A stretch of DNA of 64,000 bases from Victivallales bacterium. GTDB taxonomy: Bacteria > Verrucomicrobiota > Lentisphaeria > Victivallales > JAUVCU01. The stretch is taken from contig JAOZMT010000001.1 of NCBI GenBank assembly GCA_029934175.1, positions 1-64,000 on the forward strand. The letters run 5' to 3'. Position numbers and translations under genes: made by a program. The notes beneath the pieces are model-generated. The model saw only the letters and a list, made by a program, of their open reading frames with translations, had not been told where the DNA came from and ran no database searches. Of the stretch, positions 35,828 to 43,563 are shown piece after piece; position 1 is the first letter of the stretch, and every line of letters begins with the position of its first letter.

Positions 35828-36331
35828 ATGGCTAATGGGAATAATGTTAATAATATTGCAAAAGCCAGTATAGTTTTAACTTTTGCAGCTTCTTGTGCAG
35901 CTGAAGATCATTTTATTAATGTAGAAATGGATGATGAAAAGAACCAAGGTAAAACATGTTTTTTATATGGTGAAAAGATTTATTTCCGTGTGTTTACAAG
36001 TCCAAAGGATATGAATATAAGATTGGAATCAAGTGATGGTTCAATTTTTAATGAGGGAACAGATTATTTTGAATATGAAGAAGATATTCAATTTCCTAAT
36101 ACAAATGAAGCTAATACACAATATCCAGTAGATTCAGTAATTTGGGATGATTGGCTTGGTAATTCTTTAGGATCAATATCAATTTCTAACACTACAATAA
36201 GGACAAGTAAAACTGGAGTAGCGATTTTGAAATTGAGATATCGTGTATCATATCGTTCGTACGCAATAACGGTAGGTCCAAGGAATTATGATGAGTATCC
36301 CATTTTGGTTTATATTGAGGAGATATTATAA
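35828..36331 (+). CDS. Tail-tip protein, paralogue A
   Basis: A 167-residue beta-rich protein. It aligns by eye with the N-terminal 165 residues of the next gene product (a DDExN..K..F block, a W.WLG block, a GVA.L...Y block and a C-terminal VEE/IEE). The start has AAGGGTGATAAG upstream. Its stop overlaps the next start by one base. Its role at the tail tip is inferred from position. Confidence 0.55.
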   Translation: MANGNNVNNIAKASIVLTFAASCAAEDHFINVEMDDEKNQGKTCFLYGEKIYFRVFTSPKDMNIRLESSDGSIFNEGTDYFEYEEDIQFPNTNEANTQYPVDSVIWDDWLGNSLGSISISNTTIRTSKTGVAILKLRYRVSYRSYAITVGPRNYDEYPILVYIEEIL

Positions 36332-37065
36332 TGGCTGCTAGAACTTCTATTGAATTAAGATTCTCCAAAGTTTGCGAGATTAGTGAGGGTAGATTCGTTT
36401 TGGAGCTTGATGATGAAGTAAATGAAAATAAGAGCATATTTGTACCAAAAGTAGATACTGCATATATAAGATTATTTCCATGTTGCCTAATGCCTACATT
36501 GAGAAGTAATTTAGGAACAGTTTCATTAGTAAGTTCTTCTATTCCAAGAACTATTGAACAAGATATTGCTTTTAGAAGAACTAAGACTGCTAGTTTGTCA
36601 TATCCATTATTTGAGTTAATAAGTTGGACTTGGCTTGGCAGAACTTACCCAGAAAATATTACATTAACAATAACTAATTGGGATATTACAGCATCAGAAG
36701 AAGTTTCTGGAATAGCTAGGATAACTTATATTAGTTATTTTGATAGGATAGCATTGTCAGGTGTCAATCAAGAAGCGGAAGTCTTAGTTGAAGCAATTAA
36801 AGAGTCTATGTATGGTTCAATAATTGTTAACTTTAAAGTAGAAGAAGTTCCAGTTTATTTAACAGTTCGGGATGCCTGTACTAGATTACCCATAGAAGAT
36901 GTTTCAGTATATGTAGATGGAAAATTTGTTGGTGTAACTTCTGCTAATGGACAAATTAATTTGGGTAAATTAAGAACGGGTAAACATTCTTTAAAAATGG
37001 TTAAATTCGGCTATCAATCAAGTGATGAAGATATGATAGCTAATGATTACTTTGTGGTAGAATAA
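36331..37065 (+). CDS. Tail-tip protein, paralogue B with PEGA/CarbopepD-like domain
   Basis: A 244-residue protein. Residues 1-165 are related to the 35828 product. Residues about 170-240 (VYLTVRDACTRLPIEDVSVY, then GKFVGVTSANGQINLGKL and KHSLKMVKFGY) have the pattern of a PEGA or carboxypeptidase-regulatory-like beta sandwich, often used for surface binding. Its start overlaps the previous gene by one base, so the pair probably arose by duplication. Confidence 0.6.
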   Translation: MAARTSIELRFSKVCEISEGRFVLELDDEVNENKSIFVPKVDTAYIRLFPCCLMPTLRSNLGTVSLVSSSIPRTIEQDIAFRRTKTASLSYPLFELISWTWLGRTYPENITLTITNWDITASEEVSGIARITYISYFDRIALSGVNQEAEVLVEAIKESMYGSIIVNFKVEEVPVYLTVRDACTRLPIEDVSVYVDGKFVGVTSANGQINLGKLRTGKHSLKMVKFGYQSSDEDMIANDYFVVE

Positions 37066-37067
37066 TT

Positions 37068-38696
37068 ATGGCAACTAGAAGGAATATAACAGCATATTTG
37101 TGTCCAGAACCTTGGAAACCAACAGGAATATGTTCTTATGGTAGATGCCAAGAAAGTACAAGTTCGGAAAGAGTCCTAGACAACCAAAGAAAATTAAAAC
37201 AGATAAATCTTCAAAGTTATCTGATTGGTGAAGGTTACAATATTGGAAATAGATTTGATGCTTATTTATTGCCTTCTGATAAGGATGTAGTTGATTGTTT
37301 ATTTTGTATTCCAGCTTGTGATGAAATAAGGCAGGGCGAAGGCGATATAGAAAATTTCTCACATCAGATTTTAAATTCTTTTAATAATCTTCGTAAAACA
37401 CATCCTGAAGAATGTATACAGCCGTGTTTTGAATTAGTTTTAGATTCAAATGCTTGTTCAGCTGCTCAATGGTTTTGCAATGATATGATAATAAAAAATT
37501 ATTGTTGTCCAAAGAATGGTATTGACAGTTTGGGAAGAACACCGAAAGTAAGATTGCAAAATTATGGTTGTAGAGTTATCAATAATTATGAAATAGTTGA
37601 TTACATAGAATATAGTGAACAGGATGTTTCAATTGAACAAGTAGCAAATGATTTTATAACTAATTGGTCAAATACTCCTTCAATAAGAAAACAAATAATG
37701 TATTCGCATTATAATGCAATAGGTGTTGGATTACAAAAAGAAACGCATGTAATAAATTATAAACCAGTATTTAAATACATTGCTGTAATAGATTTAATCT
37801 ATTTACATCCAAATGATAGACAATTATATGATGTGCCATTGCCAACATTAGAATGTGCAACAGAGTGTTTGCAGAAGATTCATTGGTATCAAAAATCATA
37901 TACAGTAGAAAATGTTGAACGTCCTTTGCCATATATAGTTTGTGAAGTTCCGATTCCAAGGAACTGTGCAATTGAAAAGATGGAATTTAGATTTGAAGAA
38001 TCACCTTGCTATGCAGTATTTAAACCAGATTTGACTAAAATTCCAGATGAAAGAAAAACTATACCATCCAATAATTCTTTGCGTTTTGTTTGGGAAAAAG
38101 AAAAAGCAGATCCATTGGTTGATATGGGAATTATGAATGAGGGTAAGACTTGGTTTATTGTGTGGGCATTGAAAAATAGTGCTTGTTTAATACCAGGTGA
38201 ATATATGATAGTTTATGTATGGTTAAAAGGATTTGAAAGTCAATGCAATCCTTTCATTTGGGCAATTAATTGGTTTGAAACACCCTGCTGGACTTCTGGA
38301 ATAGTGCAAGGTTGTGGTTTATTAGATGAAGAAGGAAATGTTATAGAAGGTGGATTAGGGCATTCATTTCATAGTGATTGGGTGGGCGATGAAAGATTAA
38401 GATGGTTAATATCATATAAAGGACAAAAAGAATTGTATTGGTTGAAATGCTCTGATTTTGCAGAATATAAAATTGGTGATAGAGTGTTCATACAAAAGCA
38501 AGGGCTTTCTAAAGTTTTAAATTACGATGGAACTGAAGCAGAGCCTGATCCAGCTTGTCGTTGGCCTTATCCATGGCATAACGAATTTCCAATGAACCAA
38601 AAGGATGGTAGTCCACCCATATTGAGTGATTCTAATGTTTCATATACGCTTGATCCATCAAATGATATAATAGTTCCACAGAAATTTTATGCATAG
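37068..38696 (+). CDS. Cys-rich virion protein with CAP-like domain
   Basis: A 542-residue protein with many Cys (for example NYCCPKNG). Residues about 95-250 follow the CAP/SCP (YkwD-like) layout: ILNSFNNLRKTH, an AAQWFCNDM helix, DSLGRTPKVRLQNYGCR, a WSNTPSIRKQIM helix, HYNAIGVGLQ and a final YIAVIDL strand. The usual catalytic-site His after the second helix and the GEN Glu are missing, so a binding role is likelier than catalysis. The C-terminal part is aromatic and Cys-rich without a recognised fold. Confidence 0.55.
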   Translation: MATRRNITAYLCPEPWKPTGICSYGRCQESTSSERVLDNQRKLKQINLQSYLIGEGYNIGNRFDAYLLPSDKDVVDCLFCIPACDEIRQGEGDIENFSHQILNSFNNLRKTHPEECIQPCFELVLDSNACSAAQWFCNDMIIKNYCCPKNGIDSLGRTPKVRLQNYGCRVINNYEIVDYIEYSEQDVSIEQVANDFITNWSNTPSIRKQIMYSHYNAIGVGLQKETHVINYKPVFKYIAVIDLIYLHPNDRQLYDVPLPTLECATECLQKIHWYQKSYTVENVERPLPYIVCEVPIPRNCAIEKMEFRFEESPCYAVFKPDLTKIPDERKTIPSNNSLRFVWEKEKADPLVDMGIMNEGKTWFIVWALKNSACLIPGEYMIVYVWLKGFESQCNPFIWAINWFETPCWTSGIVQGCGLLDEEGNVIEGGLGHSFHSDWVGDERLRWLISYKGQKELYWLKCSDFAEYKIGDRVFIQKQGLSKVLNYDGTEAEPDPACRWPYPWHNEFPMNQKDGSPPILSDSNVSYTLDPSNDIIVPQKFYA

Positions 38697-38706
38697 GTGA
38701 AGATTT

Positions 38707-40899
38707 ATGCCAAGACTTGAAGCAGAAGATGCAACATATCCAGTAATGAGACATGATTTTAAATGGGCTAGAATTACAAAAATTGATTATAGTTTAGATA
38801 TATGCGATATAGTAATTTTAGATAAAAATAAAAATGAAACTAATGAAAAGTATAGTAATGTGCCTATTTTTTATCATTGCGAACCAAATGCTAAACGAAA
38901 TGCTAATGGTTCATTGGAAAATGCTTCATTTGCATTTGAATTAAATGATGATGTTTTGGTAAGGTTTGAAGATGATCAGCCAATTGTAGTTGCAAGATTA
39001 GATGGATTAAAACCTTGTTTAAAAGGATTTTTATTTCTCCATGGATTCGATTATGATAAAGTGATTTTCTCCGAAGTGGAAGGTGAATTTATTGAAGGTG
39101 AATCTACTACTTGTAGTGATGGTGGCGAAGGTATAGTTGCAAAATATGAACCAGATAAAAAACTATTATATCATGATGCTAGAAAGTGTTGGTCAGGAAC
39201 GATTACAGGAAATTCATCTGGCGCAATAGGTACTATTGCAAGTTGCGAATATCCACATTATATATGGCATCCTGAAGAAGTGCCTAGTTATACCGAATAT
39301 ACTAAAAAAACAGAACCTAGATTTCCAGTAGAAGAAATTTGTGCACATGGTTGTGGTTCGCATTTCGGCGGTTGCGGGAGAAGTTGGTCAAAGACTTATG
39401 AGGGTGTTACTTTAACAGCTTTCTTATGGGACCCTGGTACAGGAGTTCCTGTATGGTCTGTAGCAGCAACACGTGGGAATAAACAATTATTATTCAAACA
39501 TGGCAATATGGAATACACTTTTTATCATCCAAATGGTTCGCCTAGGTATAAATGGGAAACAGATACGGATTTGAGAACTTGTCATATTGGATTTGATATT
39601 TGGGAAGAAAACGGTCATATCATGGTTGGAATAGCCAATGATGACGGTGGCGTTTTCATATTTAAATTAAATGGCGAATATTTAGAAATGCAAAATACGC
39701 CATTTTCACATTTTAAAAGTTGGTGGGCTGAAAATAAATGTAAGAGAACACCACAATGGTATTGTTATGATGTAGCAGAAAAACATTTCAGATTAATAGG
39801 ATATGATGGCCCAAAATATAAATTATATTGGTGTTGGTTTGGACAAAATACTTATTATGAGGAATATGTAAAGACGGGTGAAATTATTGAGAGAAAATTA
39901 GGAAATTGGCCCACAGATAATGATGGTATGATTTTGGATGCGATTTGGCATCCATTAGAAAGAGAAGTTTATTGGTATTATAAGACAGGTCAGAAATATG
40001 ATGACCAAGGTGTTCAGATTTATCGTGATGAGCCAGCAAGAGGTTATGTATATCATACTAATGCACTTACAATAATTCATTATAGATGGACTGAAGGTGG
40101 TAGTTTTGAACCCGTTAATCCTTGGCCATGTCTTTGTTTATGGGGACCAGAATCATATCCAGTTTCAACGCCTTGGGGTATTTTGACTGCATATTGCATA
40201 GGTGTTACTAGTCAAGGCGGTTGCTGGGGCTATGGTGGTCGAACGGAAAAGAAATATCATGCTGGACATAAAACTATTATATATCATGGTAAGTGCACAA
40301 TAGGAAATTCACATTATGATTTAGGTCAAAGTGAATATTATGATAATTGTCTTACAATAAGTGCAAAATGTTGGGCAGGAAGCAGACCAAATCCGAGTCA
40401 ATATGAAGGTGAAAATTCTATAGGATGTCATGAGATAACTTGTGGGCCATGCCAAGGGGACCCTAAGACTTGTTATATTTATGGAATAACAAGTTATGCT
40501 TCATATGGCGCAAAACCTGAATGTATTTCAACTTCGCAAAAGGATATTTATTTATCTTATTGGCAATTCAATCAAGAAGGTGGAATTTCAGCGGTGTATG
40601 TTAGGATTCCATATAAGGTTGAAGAAGATGAAAAAGGAAATAAGCAATGTGTTAGAGATGATGAAAATGCTACTGAACATGTAATAGGTAGTAAAGTGAT
40701 AGCAGAAACAAATGCAGGTGATCAATTTCCTTGGGATGATGGTTGGGAAGCTATTCTATTAAAAGGAACTACTGAATCTGGAATTGTTAAAAATCATGTA
40801 GCATATAGGATTAAAGATAAAGATGAATTTTTAATTAAGCCGAGTGGCAAGAGATTTTCAGGTATTAGAGCATTTTACCAAAAGTTAACGCCCGCATAA
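38707..40899 (+). CDS. Large Cys/Trp-rich tail-tip protein with OB-like start
   Basis: A 730-residue protein. Residues about 1-110 (WARITKIDYSLDICDIVILD, then ELNDDVLVRFEDDQPIVVAR) resemble the OB-like N-terminal domains of baseplate spike/hub proteins. The rest is rich in Cys, Trp, Gly and His (CAHGCGSHFGGCGRSWSK), with a propeller-like rhythm but no recognised family. It is the last plus-strand gene, and its stop overlaps the convergent minus-strand gene by 15 nt. Confidence 0.55.
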   Translation: MPRLEAEDATYPVMRHDFKWARITKIDYSLDICDIVILDKNKNETNEKYSNVPIFYHCEPNAKRNANGSLENASFAFELNDDVLVRFEDDQPIVVARLDGLKPCLKGFLFLHGFDYDKVIFSEVEGEFIEGESTTCSDGGEGIVAKYEPDKKLLYHDARKCWSGTITGNSSGAIGTIASCEYPHYIWHPEEVPSYTEYTKKTEPRFPVEEICAHGCGSHFGGCGRSWSKTYEGVTLTAFLWDPGTGVPVWSVAATRGNKQLLFKHGNMEYTFYHPNGSPRYKWETDTDLRTCHIGFDIWEENGHIMVGIANDDGGVFIFKLNGEYLEMQNTPFSHFKSWWAENKCKRTPQWYCYDVAEKHFRLIGYDGPKYKLYWCWFGQNTYYEEYVKTGEIIERKLGNWPTDNDGMILDAIWHPLEREVYWYYKTGQKYDDQGVQIYRDEPARGYVYHTNALTIIHYRWTEGGSFEPVNPWPCLCLWGPESYPVSTPWGILTAYCIGVTSQGGCWGYGGRTEKKYHAGHKTIIYHGKCTIGNSHYDLGQSEYYDNCLTISAKCWAGSRPNPSQYEGENSIGCHEITCGPCQGDPKTCYIYGITSYASYGAKPECISTSQKDIYLSYWQFNQEGGISAVYVRIPYKVEEDEKGNKQCVRDDENATEHVIGSKVIAETNAGDQFPWDDGWEAILLKGTTESGIVKNHVAYRIKDKDEFLIKPSGKRFSGIRAFYQKLTPA

Positions 40900-41370
40900 A
40901 ATTTTTAAATCTTTCGGCATTTTCGGATAAAATTTCAATAATGCCAATTGTCTTTTATGATTTAATATAAACTTACTACTGGAATGGAATCCTATTTTTA
41001 ACCAAGTATTGTTCTTGATTAAAGCATTGGTAATTTGTATCAAACCATATTGCATTGCCAAACTATCTAATAATCGCAAATACATTAAGTAATTTTCTTC
41101 ATCTATTTCACACTTAATACCCAATTCAATTTTATACCTAGCATTGGGATAAACAACTATTTTGTTTATATTCAAAGATTCATCGCTACTAGTTCTAAAT
41201 TCAGGTAACAATCTTTTTTGCACTTCATCCATATCTGTTGTGATATTAACAGTGGTGTGATCTTTCCATACTTCAATTTCACTATTCTTAATGGAAGCAT
41301 AACAGATTAATTCTTTATCACTTATTTTTTTAGGCGTTAATTCCTCGCTTCTAACAATGATTTTGTTCAT
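40885..41370 (-). CDS. Hypothetical protein coupled to nucleotide kinase
   Basis: A 161-residue protein. I choose MNKIIVRSEEL at 41370 because its ATG overlaps the upstream TGA (ATGA). It has an N-terminal beta part and a helical middle (YLMYLRLLDSLAMQYGLIQI). No family is recognised. It is the last gene of the leftward block. No terminator is evident in the 15-nt convergent overlap. Confidence 0.55.
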   Translation of the reverse strand: MNKIIVRSEELTPKKISDKELICYASIKNSEIEVWKDHTTVNITTDMDEVQKRLLPEFRTSSDESLNINKIVVYPNARYKIELGIKCEIDEENYLMYLRLLDSLAMQYGLIQITNALIKNNTWLKIGFHSSSKFILNHKRQLALLKFYPKMPKDLKILCGR

Positions 41371-41933
41371 AGAATGCCACCCCAATTTCTGGAAATTTCA
41401 ATAATCTTATATGCCATTTGTTTTGCAATTTCTGTATTAACATTTCTTTTTCCTTCTTCAGTTTCCATTTCTGGTATATAAACTTCTTCAAATGGAAGAT
41501 GAAATTCATCTAGATATTTCTTTATATAGTAAACAATTTCCGCATCTTCTTTTTTATTTCTAATTAAAAATGTGTAAATATCATATTTGACTATGTTATA
41601 TTTTACTTTATTATAAATTAAATTAAAATATTTTTTTTCTAAAGTTATCTTGCTATATGCTAAGGAATCAATGAATGTTCTATCTGTAATAATTGAATAA
41701 TTTTTCCAAATGTCAAATTTAAAATATTCCATTTCATTAATTAACCATTCCCATCTAAAAGTCATTTCTTGATTGGAATATAATAAAGTTTTAGCATCTT
41801 TTTGCAAAATATCTAAAAATGATCTGGCTACTTCAGGAAGGAAAATGAAGTCTTTCAATAAATCATTTTCTTTTAATAAGTTGAACAATGTAGTCTTTCC
41901 AACATTATGACTGCCAGATAATGAAAAAATCAT
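41367..41933 (-). CDS. P-loop nucleotide kinase-like ATPase
   Basis: A 188-residue protein. The Walker A motif GSHNVGKT is at 7-14, followed by a helix and PEVARSF. DRTFIDSLAYS in the middle resembles the DR.. lid/base-binding motifs of deoxynucleoside and NMP kinases and of AAA_28/NadR-like ATPases. It probably phosphorylates a nucleotide or small metabolite in the cytoplasm; the substrate cannot be read from sequence. AGGTGA lies upstream of the ATG. Confidence 0.65.
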   Translation of the reverse strand: MIFSLSGSHNVGKTTLFNLLKENDLLKDFIFLPEVARSFLDILQKDAKTLLYSNQEMTFRWEWLINEMEYFKFDIWKNYSIITDRTFIDSLAYSKITLEKKYFNLIYNKVKYNIVKYDIYTFLIRNKKEDAEIVYYIKKYLDEFHLPFEEVYIPEMETEEGKRNVNTEIAKQMAYKIIEISRNWGGIL

Positions 41934-42046
41934 TTTGCTTCACCTATTTTAGATAGGATTTCACATAATTTTTTTAAGCAAGTTTTGAAAGATTTATCAA
42001 CTATTATTGGATCTACATAATCCAAGGTTTTTCTGCATAATTCCAT
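41930..42046 (-). CDS. Possible 38-residue peptide coupled to the kinase gene
   Basis: This small frame starts inside the 3' end of the 42013 gene and its TGA overlaps the kinase ATG. The helical, Cys-containing product (LKKLCEILSKIGEAK) has no family. No ribosome site was seen, so the case rests on the stop/start overlap. Confidence 0.4.
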   Translation of the reverse strand: MELCRKTLDYVDPIIVDKSFKTCLKKLCEILSKIGEAK

Positions 42047-42153
42047 TCTAAAAACAATAATGAATATTTATTATTGTTTTCAACTATTTCAAATAACTTT
42101 TTATTTTTACAATCTCTTGTAATTAAAATTACATTTCCTAATTCATTTTTCAT
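42013..42153 (-). CDS. Hypothetical 46-residue protein
   Basis: The start MKNELGNVILITRD at 42153 is preceded by AAGGAAAAAAC; the longer upstream frame overlaps the next gene. Beta-type pattern ending LEWNYAEKPWIM. Function unknown. Confidence 0.5.
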   Translation of the reverse strand: MKNELGNVILITRDCKNKKLFEIVENNNKYSLLFLEWNYAEKPWIM

Positions 42154-42163
42154 TGTTTTTTCC

Positions 42164-42355
42164 TTAGATATTAATATCATTTTTACAATGAGATAAAAGA
42201 ATCTTTGCAAACAATGCTCTCATTCTAATCACTTTATCATTTGAACGAACAGCTTGCCTAATACATTCTTCTGGAGATAAATTGTGTTCTTTACAATACT
42301 GTTTCAATAAATTCTTATGAAATATAGGAAATTTAATTTTTTGGATATAACTCAT
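42164..42355 (-). CDS. Small 'YIQK' protein, paralogue of 10281 gene
   Basis: A 63-residue protein. YIQKIKFP, LLKQYCKEHNL, ECIRQAV and IRMRALFAK line up in order with WIQKAVP, LFEQWCRRHGF, ACINAAV and QRMALFAVN of the 10281 product. GGGAGG precedes the ATG, which overlaps the upstream stop (ATGA). The function is unknown in both. Confidence 0.6.
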   Translation of the reverse strand: MSYIQKIKFPIFHKNLLKQYCKEHNLSPEECIRQAVRSNDKVIRMRALFAKILLSHCKNDINI

Positions 42356-42594
42356 TTTAACCTCCCTTCTTTATAACCTTTAAATATATCAATCAATATT
42401 CCATTGGCTATTAATTTTTCTCTAAAATGATTAAAAAATTTTTTAATTTCTTTTTCAGAACTACTTTGGTAAATACAAATTTCTTTCTTATTCGATATAA
42501 ATACTAATCTAAAATCATCACACCATCTTTTGATACAAATAATATTTCCATTTGCCAAATTTAATAAATTTCCATTTTGGCAGATAATCCACAT
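42352..42594 (-). CDS. Hypothetical small protein
   Basis: An 80-residue protein with AAGGAGT upstream. A beta N-terminus (MWIICQNGNLLNLANGNIIC) is followed by an amphipathic helix with EKEIKKFFNHFREKL. No family recognised. It is coupled to the 42164 gene by ATGA overlap. Confidence 0.55.
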   Translation of the reverse strand: MWIICQNGNLLNLANGNIICIKRWCDDFRLVFISNKKEICIYQSSSEKEIKKFFNHFREKLIANGILIDIFKGYKEGRLK

Positions 42595-42596
42595 AG

Positions 42597-43058
42597 CTAA
42601 ACTCCTTTGTAATTTTTGTAATTTTCTAATGCTTGTTTCAAATATTGCTTCATAACATTATCATCTAAATAACCATCAAATTCCGTACCAATTTTCTTTT
42701 CAAGTATCACTTCACCAGCTACTGCGTTCCAAATATCATTTGTTTCTCCGTGTGATATTCTAATACTCAATTTTCCCCATCTATAACGTACATAGACCAT
42801 TTTACCATTTGTTAATTTAATTTCCCATTGACTGGGACAGCATTCACATGTTCTTTTGATATACTGTATTTCCAAATCAGAACCAGAATCATAAATTTCC
42901 TTTAAAGATTTTTTTTCAATACCTTCAATGTAGTCTAAGGCAAATTTAACTCCATCAATGAATGACCTATTCCAAATGTGCTTTTCATCTTCCAATTCTT
43001 TGCATTCTTTTTTCAATTTTATAAATCTTTTCATTATTACAAAGAAGTCTATCTTCAT
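42597..43058 (-). CDS. Hypothetical phage protein with CPSQWE/YVRYRWG motif
   Basis: A 153-residue protein. After an N-terminal helical part come CECCPSQWEIKLTNGKMVYV and RYRWGKLSIRIS, a pattern seen in several small phage proteins of unknown role. The CxCC could bind metal. It has an AAGGAGT site. Confidence 0.55.
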   Translation of the reverse strand: MKIDFFVIMKRFIKLKKECKELEDEKHIWNRSFIDGVKFALDYIEGIEKKSLKEIYDSGSDLEIQYIKRTCECCPSQWEIKLTNGKMVYVRYRWGKLSIRISHGETNDIWNAVAGEVILEKKIGTEFDGYLDDNVMKQYLKQALENYKNYKGV

Positions 43059-43125
43059 TTTTAAACTCCTTAATTTAATTTATCTATTATGTAAATTAAT
43101 ACAATTAAATATAAGATGCCAAATA

Positions 43126-43347
43126 TTATGGTTTCCATTTTCTAGTAAGTTCAGCTAATTTTATAATTTGCTCATCAGTCAAAGGAAAATTGAATATATT
43201 TACTTTTCCAGAGATAGTGGCAATTTTTTCTCCATTTAAATAAATTTTTGCATTATCTTTATCATATATTACATTGATAACAATATTTTTATTTGTATTA
43301 TTGAGAAGCTCCCCTATTAACCATTCAACAATTTGTTTTTTTAACAT
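43126..43347 (-). CDS. Hypothetical small protein
   Basis: A 73-residue protein starting MLKKQIVEWLIGELL with AAGGAGAAT upstream. A helical start is followed by a beta hairpin (AKIYLNGEKIATISGKVN) and a C-terminal helix. It overlaps the next gene upstream by 23 nt. A 22-codon membrane-like frame between this gene and 43058 lacks a ribosome site and is not called. Confidence 0.55.
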   Translation of the reverse strand: MLKKQIVEWLIGELLNNTNKNIVINVIYDKDNAKIYLNGEKIATISGKVNIFNFPLTDEQIIKLAELTRKWKP

Positions 43348-43555
43348 TATTATTCTCCTTAATTTCTTTTTTTTCTGGAAATAACCCCCAATAAAATCGA
43401 CCCCAGTAATTGTCCAATACATCAAAAATCTCTATAGGAACTTCACAATTTTCAAAAGAATTGGTTTCTTCGTTATACTGACCTAATTTAATACCAAGCT
43501 TTTCTAAAAACTCCTTATCTTTATAATCAGCTATTATCCATCCTTTATATTTCAT
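43325..43555 (-). CDS. Hypothetical small protein
   Basis: A 76-residue protein with AGGAG upstream, 8 nt after the Lon stop. Trp/Tyr-rich (NYWGRFYWGLFPEKK) with a basic C-terminus. No family recognised. Confidence 0.5.
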   Translation of the reverse strand: MKYKGWIIADYKDKEFLEKLGIKLGQYNEETNSFENCEVPIEIFDVLDNYWGRFYWGLFPEKKEIKENNNVKKTNC

Positions 43556-43563
43556 TTTTTCTC

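Noticed and set aside
37068..38696. CAP-domain protein as an active endolysin-like enzyme
   Set aside because: The His and Glu residues of the CAP site are missing, and the gene is a Cys-rich tip gene.
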